Source of the DNA: Chloroflexota bacterium
GTDB taxonomy: Bacteria; Chloroflexota; Limnocylindria; QHBO01
Direction: 5' to 3'
Length of the DNA: 6,940 nt
Assembly (NCBI GenBank): GCA_005879775.1
Contig: VBJX01000058.1
Coordinates: 1 to 6,940, forward strand
Made by a program: the position numbers and the translations under genes. This document shows positions 1 to 4,190 of this stretch, one piece after another (the stretch's first letter is position 1; each line of letters opens with the position of its first letter). Below the pieces are notes generated by a model that was not told the origin of the DNA, searched no databases, and saw nothing but the letters and a program-made list of their open reading frames with translations.

Positions 1-95
1 GGAGCGGACGGTCACGTGGGGCACTCCCGGTGAGGTGGTTTCTGCGGGTCTTCGGCGTTGGCGCCTGCGCCGATGATACGATGCAGGCAAGGCCG

Positions 96-587
96 ATGCG
101 CCATCTGCGTCAGATCCTGCTTCTCCTCCCGATCGTCACGCTCACCGCAGCGGCGTGCGCGCCTGAGCCCTTTCCCAGCCTCGGCTCGCTCCCTGGGGAG
201 ACGGCCTCGCAGGCCGGAATTGTCGGCCCCTACGGAACCGGGACGCTCCACTACGCGGTGAGCGGCGCCCTGACCGTCACCGATGACCTTGACCTGGCGA
301 TCATCGACCTCGAGCCAGGATCCGCAAGCCTCCTGTACGGCGACCAGACCGGCGCTTCGCAGTACGTGCACCTTGACGTCAGCGCCGGGCTCTCCGGGCT
401 CGACGCCGCTGGCGGCCCACTCGATACCTCGGGCAGTACCCAGGACACATGCGCCTTCACCATCGACCACCTGGACGCCAAGGGCGTATCGGGCTCATTC
501 GAGTGCCGCGGCCTGACCCTCCTCGACCCGACCAAAGGGGACATCGGGAAGGTGAGCGTGATCGGCACGTTCAACGCCAAGGTGTGA
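96..587 (+). CDS. Predicted secreted lipoprotein of unknown function
   Basis: I do not recognise the family. From the ATG at 96 the protein is 163 aa. It opens with basic residues (MRHLRQ), then a hydrophobic stretch (ILLLLPIVTLTAAA) ending at Cys21. This is a type II signal peptide with a relaxed lipobox (AAAC), so the mature protein is probably lipid-anchored outside the cytoplasmic membrane. The mature part is rich in Gly, Ser, Thr and Asp with alternating hydrophobic residues, which suggests a small beta-rich domain. Two cysteines at residues 119 and 137 could form a disulfide. The ending GTFNAKV looks like a terminal beta strand. In-frame alternative starts are GTG at 30 and ATG at 81. 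I chose 96 because it gives a standard signal peptide and has AAGG just upstream, although the spacing is short. The gene is convergent with acnA. That it is a coding lipoprotein is fairly sure; its function is unknown. Confidence 0.72.
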   Translation: MRHLRQILLLLPIVTLTAAACAPEPFPSLGSLPGETASQAGIVGPYGTGTLHYAVSGALTVTDDLDLAIIDLEPGSASLLYGDQTGASQYVHLDVSAGLSGLDAAGGPLDTSGSTQDTCAFTIDHLDAKGVSGSFECRGLTLLDPTKGDIGKVSVIGTFNAKV

Positions 588-763
588 ACCAATCCTGCCG
601 TTTGCGTGTGGAGCAATTAACGGAGAGGTAACCGGGCCCTCTTCCCCAGATTTGGCTCGAGCTGCAAACCGCCGCCAACTTCGAGGCCGGCTGTGGCCGG
701 AATCGGGCCCAATCGGGCTCTGAGTCCGCGTTAGTTGCTGGAGCTGCAAACCCGAAGAGCGTC
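588..763. other. Convergent intergenic region with short direct repeats
   Basis: This 176-bp gap lies between the stops of the lipoprotein gene and acnA. It contains a 12-bp direct repeat, GAGCTGCAAACC, at 659-670 and 741-752, and a tandem AATCGGGC repeat at 701-708 and 711-718. It also holds one TTGGC (652-656) and one GCCAA (674-678), the same pentamers that cluster upstream of acnA. No good gene is seen here. Both genes should terminate transcription in this gap, but no hairpin with a clear T tract is visible. Confidence 0.55.
687..700. terminator. Weak hairpin between convergent genes, possible terminator
   Basis: CCGGC and GCCGG arms of 5 bp enclose a 4-nt loop. The position fits a terminator serving either or both convergent genes. 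The stem is short and no T run follows on either strand, so this is only a candidate. Confidence 0.2.
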
Positions 764-3589
764 CTACTCCGCTGCCAGGCGGCGCAGCACGGTCTGCAAC
801 ACCCCGCCGTTGGAGAGGTACGTGACGTCGATCTCCCCATCCAGGCGGGCGACCACCCGGAACTGGCGCTCTCGGCCGTCCTCGCCGCGAGCCGTGACGG
901 TCAGCTCCTGGTGCGGGCGGAGCCCATCGGCCACCCCGTGGATGCTGAAGGTCTCACGCCCGGTCAGTCCCAGCGAGGCGGCGTTCTCGCCGGCGAGGTA
1001 CTGCAGCGGGAGGATCCCCATACCGACCAGGTTGGACCGATGGATCCGCTCGTACGACTCGGCAATCACCGCGCGCACGCCCAGCAGGAAGGGCCCCTTC
1101 GCCGCCCAGTCGCGAGACGAGCCGGAGCCGTACTCCTTCCCGGCCAGCACGATCAGCGGCGTGCCGTCGGCGGCGTAGCGCTCCGCGGCCTCGAAGATGC
1201 TCATCCGCTCCCCGCTGGGCAGGTGCTCGGTGACGTTGCCCTCCGCGTCGGGGGTCAGGGCGTTGCGCAGCCGGATGTTCGCGAAGGTGCCGCGCATCAT
1301 CACCTCGTGGTGCCCGCGTCGGGCCCCGTAGCTGTTGAAGTCGCGCGGCTCGACGCCATGGCCGATGAGCCACTCGCCGGCGGGCGAGCTGCGCCCGATG
1401 CTCCCCGCCGGCGAGATGTGGTCCGTGGTCACGCTGTCGCCCAGCATCGCCAGCACGCGCGCATCCGCCACGTCCGTGAGTGGCGGCGGCGTGGCCCCCA
1501 ACCCCTCGAAGAACGGCGGCAGCGCCACGTAGGTGCTCGACCCGTCCCAGGCGTACCGATCCCCGGCCGGCACCGGCAGTGAGCGCCACTGGTCGTCGCC
1601 GTCGAAGACGCTGGCGTAGTTGCGGGTGAAGATCTCCGAGCGCACCTGCTCGGCGACGACGTCGGCGATCTCCTCCGCCGAGGGCCACAGGTCGGCAAGG
1701 AAGACCGGATTCCCGTCGCTGCCGGTGCCGATCGGCTGACTGCTCAGGTCGATGTCGACCCGCCCCGCAAGCGCAAAGGCCACCACCAGCGGCGGCGAGG
1801 CGAGGTAGCTGGCGCGTGCCAGCGGATGGATGCGCCCCTCGAAGTTGCGGTTGCCAGAAAGGACGGCCACGCCGACGAGGTCGTTCTTCTCGATTGCCTC
1901 CCCAATCGGCTCAGCCAGGGGACCCGAATTGCCGATGCAGGTCGTGCACCCGTAGCCCACCAGGTCGAAGCCGAGCTTCTCGAGCGGGTCCATCAGGCCG
2001 GCGCCTTGCAGGTAGTCCGTGACCGCCCGCGAGCCCGGAGCGAGCGATGTCTTGACCCAGGGTGGCGTGGTCAGGCCGCGTCCCACCGCGTTGCGCGCCA
2101 GCAGCCCCGCGGCGACCATCACGCTCGGGTTTGAGGTGTTGGTGCACGAGGTGATGGCGGCGATCACCACCGATCCGGAGCGCAGCTGGAACCGCTCCCC
2201 GTCCACCTCAACGTCGACCGGCTCGTACTCCACCGGCGCGTGCTCGGCCGGCTCCTCGGGTCGTGCCATGCGGCGATCCTCGGCCGGCGGGGTGGCATTG
2301 AACGAGGGAGGGTCGCTGGCCGGGAACGACTCTGCACTCGCCTCGTCGACGAGCCGATGATTCTGCAGCCCCCCGGCGAACACCTCGCGGAACGAGTCCT
2401 GCAACTTCGTGAGCGGGACACGGTCCTGGGGCCGCCTCGGCCCGGCGACCGAAGGCTCCACCTCACCCAGGTCCAGGCTGAGCGATTCGGAGAAGAGCGG
2501 TTCGGCGGATTCATCGGTCCGGAAGAGGCCCTGCTCCTTGGCGTACGCCTCGACGCGAGCCACCGTGTCAGCGGAGCGTCCGGTCATGCGCAGGTAGCGC
2601 AGCGTCTCCTCGTCGATCGGGAAGAGGGTGGCGGTGGCGCCGAACTCGGGACTCATGTTCGAGATCGTCGCCCGGTCGGCCAGCCCCAGGTTGGAGAGAC
2701 CACGTCCGTGGAACTCGACGAACTTGCCCACCACGCCGTGGGCTCGCAGCATCTCCGTGACGTAGAGCACAAGGTCGGTGGCCGTGGCGCCGGAGCGCAT
2801 CTCCCCGTCCAGGCGGAAACCGACCACCACCGGCATCGGCTGGTAGAGCGGCTGCCCGAGGAGCGCAGCCTCGGCCTCGATACCGCCCACGCCCCAGCCC
2901 ACCACGCCGAGCCCGTTGATCATCGTCGTGTGGCTGTCCGTGCCGACCAGGGTGTCCGGGAAGGCGGTCTCGTCGTGGCCCTCGCCGTCAGCTCTGGCCG
3001 TGACAACATCAGCCAGGAACTCCAGGTTGACCTGGTGCACGATCCCCGTCCCGGGCGGGACGACGCGGAATCGGTCGAATGCCTGCTGCGCCCAGCGCAG
3101 GAGCGCGTACCGCTCGCCGTTGCGCTCGTACTCGCGCTCGACATTGATCAGGAACGCTGCCGCGCTGCCGTACTGGTCGACCTGCACCGAGTGGTCGATC
3201 ACCAGGTCGGCCGGCACCAGCGGGTTGATCCGTGCCGGGTCGCCGCCCATGGCGGCCATCGCGTCGCGCATCGCGGCCAGGTCGACCACGCACGGGACGC
3301 CGGTGAAGTCCTGCAGGATCACCCGTGCCGGCATGAACGGCAGCTCGTACTCGGCGGGCTGCCGCGGATCCCACGAGGCGAGTGCCCGCACGTCCTCCGC
3401 GCTCACCAGGCCCGATCCAGAGGCGGCATGCCGGAGTGCGTTCTCCAGGAGCACCTTGACGGTGTACGGGAGCCTGCCCAGGTCGCCCGCACCGGCCCTG
3501 TCCAGGCGGTGGTAGGCATAGGACCGATCGCCAGCGCGCAGCGTGGCGCGGGCATCGGCCGGATCGATGAGGGGAGATGGGATGGACAC
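764..3589 (-). CDS. acnA: Aconitate hydratase (AcnA / IRP1 type)
   Basis: This cytoplasmic [4Fe-4S] enzyme interconverts citrate and isocitrate through cis-aconitate in the TCA and glyoxylate cycles. The protein is 941 aa. Residues 217-236 (TDSHTTMINGLGVVGWGVGG) carry an aconitase family signature. The cluster ligands are all present: Cys482 in SCTNTSNPSVM, and Cys548 and Cys551 in GYGCTTCIGNSGPL. The C-terminal swivel domain has GSGSSRDWAAKGP (821-833) with the active-site serine and arginine region, and the protein ends with the AcnA-type YLSNGGVLQTVLRRL. The order is catalytic domains, linker, swivel, as in AcnA and IRP1 and not AcnB. GTG at 3589 is chosen because AAGGAGG lies 8 nt upstream and the conserved N-terminus begins there; the frame is open back to 3862, but that extension is not aconitase-like. 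It is about 50 aa longer than E. coli AcnA, explained mostly by a Pro/Glu/Ala-rich linker at residues 414-454. The motifs look intact, so it should be active. Confidence 0.97.
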   Translation of the reverse strand: MSIPSPLIDPADARATLRAGDRSYAYHRLDRAGAGDLGRLPYTVKVLLENALRHAASGSGLVSAEDVRALASWDPRQPAEYELPFMPARVILQDFTGVPCVVDLAAMRDAMAAMGGDPARINPLVPADLVIDHSVQVDQYGSAAAFLINVEREYERNGERYALLRWAQQAFDRFRVVPPGTGIVHQVNLEFLADVVTARADGEGHDETAFPDTLVGTDSHTTMINGLGVVGWGVGGIEAEAALLGQPLYQPMPVVVGFRLDGEMRSGATATDLVLYVTEMLRAHGVVGKFVEFHGRGLSNLGLADRATISNMSPEFGATATLFPIDEETLRYLRMTGRSADTVARVEAYAKEQGLFRTDESAEPLFSESLSLDLGEVEPSVAGPRRPQDRVPLTKLQDSFREVFAGGLQNHRLVDEASAESFPASDPPSFNATPPAEDRRMARPEEPAEHAPVEYEPVDVEVDGERFQLRSGSVVIAAITSCTNTSNPSVMVAAGLLARNAVGRGLTTPPWVKTSLAPGSRAVTDYLQGAGLMDPLEKLGFDLVGYGCTTCIGNSGPLAEPIGEAIEKNDLVGVAVLSGNRNFEGRIHPLARASYLASPPLVVAFALAGRVDIDLSSQPIGTGSDGNPVFLADLWPSAEEIADVVAEQVRSEIFTRNYASVFDGDDQWRSLPVPAGDRYAWDGSSTYVALPPFFEGLGATPPPLTDVADARVLAMLGDSVTTDHISPAGSIGRSSPAGEWLIGHGVEPRDFNSYGARRGHHEVMMRGTFANIRLRNALTPDAEGNVTEHLPSGERMSIFEAAERYAADGTPLIVLAGKEYGSGSSRDWAAKGPFLLGVRAVIAESYERIHRSNLVGMGILPLQYLAGENAASLGLTGRETFSIHGVADGLRPHQELTVTARGEDGRERQFRVVARLDGEIDVTYLSNGGVLQTVLRRLAAE

Positions 3590-3597
3590 GGGACGCG

Positions 3598-3604
3598 CCT
3601 CCTT
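3598..3604 (-). promoter_or_regulatory. Ribosome binding site of acnA
   Basis: Read on the minus strand this is AAGGAGG, a near-perfect Shine-Dalgarno sequence. It sits 8 nt before the GTG at 3589. It decides the start against the longer open frame reaching 3862. Confidence 0.88.
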
Positions 3605-3649
3605 CGTACCTCCGCGCGCGGGTGCGCGGCTACAGTCGAGTTCGGCGCC

Positions 3650-3667
3650 GGACGGGTGCGCCCGTCC
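3650..3667 (-). other. Hairpin in the acnA leader
   Basis: Perfect 7-bp arms (GGACGGG and CCCGTCC) enclose a 4-nt loop. It lies between the candidate promoter at 3690-3695 and the ribosome binding site at 3598-3604, so it would fold in the 5' leader of the acnA mRNA. It does not have the CAGUGN loop of an iron-responsive element. Its role is unknown; it may stabilise the leader or affect translation. Confidence 0.4.
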
Positions 3668-3689
3668 CGGGTCGAGATATCTGCCTCGC

Positions 3690-3695
3690 AGTATA
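3690..3695 (-). promoter_or_regulatory. Candidate -10 element of the acnA promoter
   Basis: The minus strand reads TATACT, a 5 of 6 match to the sigma-70 type -10 hexamer, in an otherwise GC-rich stretch. A start site about 7 nt downstream would give a leader of roughly 95 nt. I see no convincing -35 hexamer at 16-18 nt spacing, so the promoter may depend on an activator or be misplaced. Confidence 0.35.
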
Positions 3696-3735
3696 CGACT
3701 CGCCCGAAGCCGGCCTTCGCCGCCATTTCCGTTGG

Positions 3736-3761
3736 GCGGGCATAACAGCCAAGTTGCCCGC
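3736..3761. repeat. Hairpin with GCCAA in its loop, outlier of the dyad cluster
   Basis: Perfect 7-bp arms GCGGGCA (3736-3742) and TGCCCGC (3755-3761) enclose a 12-nt loop containing GCCAAG. The half-site TAACAGCCAAGT resembles the outer half of the array dyads (compare TAACGGCCAAG at 3853-3863). The inner conserved pentamer is lost. It lies about 40-65 bp upstream of the candidate acnA -10 element, close to where an activator or a -35 region contact would be. Confidence 0.45.
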
Positions 3762-3797
3762 GCCCAGCGGCCGATGTGGATCATCCGGTGCCCTAAC

Positions 3798-3817
3798 TTG
3801 GCGCTCGGTTGCGCCAG
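3798..3817. repeat. TTGGC / GCCA hairpin, outlier of the dyad cluster
   Basis: TTGGCGC (3798-3804) and GCGCCAG (3811-3817) pair over 6 bp around a 6-nt loop. The flank read on the minus strand, GCCAAGTTAG, resembles the outer half of the array dyads. It does not keep the inner TGAAC or GGAGC pair, so it is a weaker relative. Confidence 0.4.
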
Positions 3818-3835
3818 GTGGGCATCGTTCCGGGA

Positions 3836-3862
3836 AGTGCGCCCAGCGCTCCTAACGGCCAA
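3836..3862. repeat. Dyad 1 (GGAGC class), degenerate left arm
   Basis: Centre 3844. The inner pair is AGTGC (3836-3840) and GCTCC (3848-3852), with middle GCCCAGC. The right outer box GCCAA is at 3858-3862. No left outer box is seen. The right half is identical to the mirrored left half of dyad 3. Confidence 0.5.
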
Positions 3863-3986
3863 GGAAGAGGCCGTCAGCCCCGGAAAACGCGGTGAAATCT
3901 GCCCATCGTGGTAGCGGAGAGCGCTCAGCGGTCCCTCGAGCCAAGAAATGGCGGCTTCCTATCGCAACTTGGCCGTTAGGAGCGCT
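3845..3986. repeat. Perfect 19-bp inverted repeat with 104-bp spacer
   Basis: AGCGCTCCTAACGGCCAAG at 3845-3863 is exactly complementary in mirror order to 3968-3986. It arises because the right half of dyad 1 equals the left half of dyad 3. No transposase or other gene lies inside, and the spacer contains dyad 2. It could fold as a long stem in RNA or cruciform DNA, or reflect duplication and inversion of one unit. Confidence 0.7.
3918..3944. repeat. Dyad 2 (GGAGC class)
   Basis: Centre 3926. The inner pair is AGAGC (3918-3922) and GGTCC (3930-3934), with middle GCTCAGC, the same as in dyad 3. The right outer box GCCAA is at 3940-3944. The left outer position (3908-3912, GTGGT) is degenerate. 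Confidence 0.55.
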
Positions 3987-3996
3987 CAGCGCTCCT
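3969..3996. repeat. Dyad 3 (GGAGC class), perfect palindrome
   Basis: Centre 3987. AGGAGCGCT (3978-3986) and AGCGCTCCT (3988-3996) are exact 9-bp arms around a single C. The left outer box TTGGC is at 3969-3973. The right outer position is not conserved and coincides with that of dyad 4. Confidence 0.65.
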
Positions 3997-4009
3997 GGCG
4001 TCACGGGCG

Positions 4010-4037
4010 GTGAACACGCCGCGTTCACAACAGCCAG
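4010..4037. repeat. Dyad 4 (TGAAC class)
   Basis: Centre 4019. GTGAAC (4010-4015) and GTTCAC (4023-4028) are exact 6-bp arms with a 7-bp middle. The right outer box is GCCAG (4033-4037), one base from GCCAA. A 7-bp inverted pair, ACAGCCA (4030-4036) and TGGCTGT (4062-4068), links this dyad to dyad 5. Confidence 0.65.
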
Positions 4038-4060
4038 GAACGCCGCAGAACCGCGCGAAT

Positions 4061-4097
4061 TTGGCTGTCCTGAACATGAGGCGTTCAGAAGCGCTAA
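4061..4097. repeat. Dyad 5 (TGAAC class), both outer boxes present
   Basis: Centre 4079. CTGAAC (4070-4075) and GTTCAG (4083-4088) are exact 6-bp arms with a 7-bp middle. The outer boxes are TTGGC at 4061-4065 and GCTAA at 4093-4097, the latter 4 of 5 to GCCAA. It is the most complete copy of the 37-bp plan. Confidence 0.68.
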
Positions 4098-4121
4098 TGA
4101 GAGGCGGATTTCGTGTCGAAG

Positions 4122-4148
4122 TTGGCCGATATGAACACCAACTGTTCA
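4122..4148. repeat. Dyad 6 (TGAAC class)
   Basis: Centre 4140. TGAAC (4132-4136) and GTTCA (4144-4148) are exact 5-bp arms with a 7-bp middle. The left outer box TTGGC is at 4122-4126. The right outer position (4154-4158, GCTCG) keeps only GC and lies in the hairpin that follows mfd. Confidence 0.62.
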
Positions 4149-4188
4149 CGCTGGCTCGGCGAGCCGACGGTGCCCCGCGGGCCAGCGT
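4148..4188 (-). terminator. Hairpin just after the mfd stop, possible terminator
   Basis: Exact 8-bp arms ACGCTGGC (4148-4155) and GCCAGCGT (4181-4188) extend inward by a G-U pair and two G-C pairs, to about 11 bp, with a GC-rich loop region. It begins 2 nt after the mfd stop codon in the direction of mfd transcription. No T tract follows, so it may be a terminator of the GC-rich type or a 3'-end stabiliser. Confidence 0.42.
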
Positions 4189-4190
4189 TG

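Larger units (their letters stand above)
3836..4158. repeat. Array of six spaced dyads between mfd and acnA
   Basis: Six dyads share one plan: an outer TTGGC, five bases, an inner pentamer (TGAAC, GGAGC or a variant), seven bases, then the mirror image ending in GCCAA. Centres are at 3844, 3926, 3987, 4019, 4079 and 4140, so steps are 82, 61, 32, 60 and 61 bp. The first three form a class with inner GGAGC/GCTCC and a G-C-[CT]-CAGC middle; the last three have exact TGAAC/GTTCA. Each dyad keeps at least one good outer box at exactly 16 bp from its centre. The dyads at 3987 and 4019 abut, sharing the outer position 4001-4005. The geometry suggests protein binding sites. The array is upstream of acnA, downstream of mfd, and non-coding. 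Confidence 0.72.

Noticed and set aside
12..470. 152-codon minus-strand frame opposite the lipoprotein gene
   Set aside because: It has no recognisable domain or ribosome binding site. The plus-strand frame has a coherent lipoprotein signal peptide.
2240..3745. 501-codon open frame on the plus strand opposite acnA
   Set aside because: Long antisense frames are expected opposite GC-rich genes. Its composition is the Arg/His/Gly-rich type of a shadow frame, with no recognisable domain.
3590..3862. N-terminal extension of the aconitase open frame to 3862, giving 1032 aa
   Set aside because: The extra 91 residues do not resemble aconitase and run through the candidate promoter and leader. A strong AAGGAGG sits 8 nt before the GTG at 3589.
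3845..3986. Insertion sequence or MITE ends from the 19-bp inverted repeat
   Set aside because: No transposase is present and no flanking target-site duplication is visible. The arms are explained by the shared half of dyads 1 and 3.
4010..4148. LexA/SOS boxes near mfd, from the GAAC and GTTC half-sites
   Set aside because: The Gram-positive type box has a 4-bp gap in an inverted repeat, and the alphaproteobacterial type is a direct repeat with a 7-bp gap. Here the repeat is inverted with a 7-bp gap. The sites are also downstream of mfd, not at its promoter.
3725..4165. CRISPR array
   Set aside because: The repeats are short dyads in both orientations with uneven spacing. There are no long identical direct repeats and no cas genes.
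3725..4165. Replication origin or parS cluster
   Set aside because: No DnaA boxes close to TTATCCACA, no AT-rich unwinding region and no match to the parS palindrome were seen.
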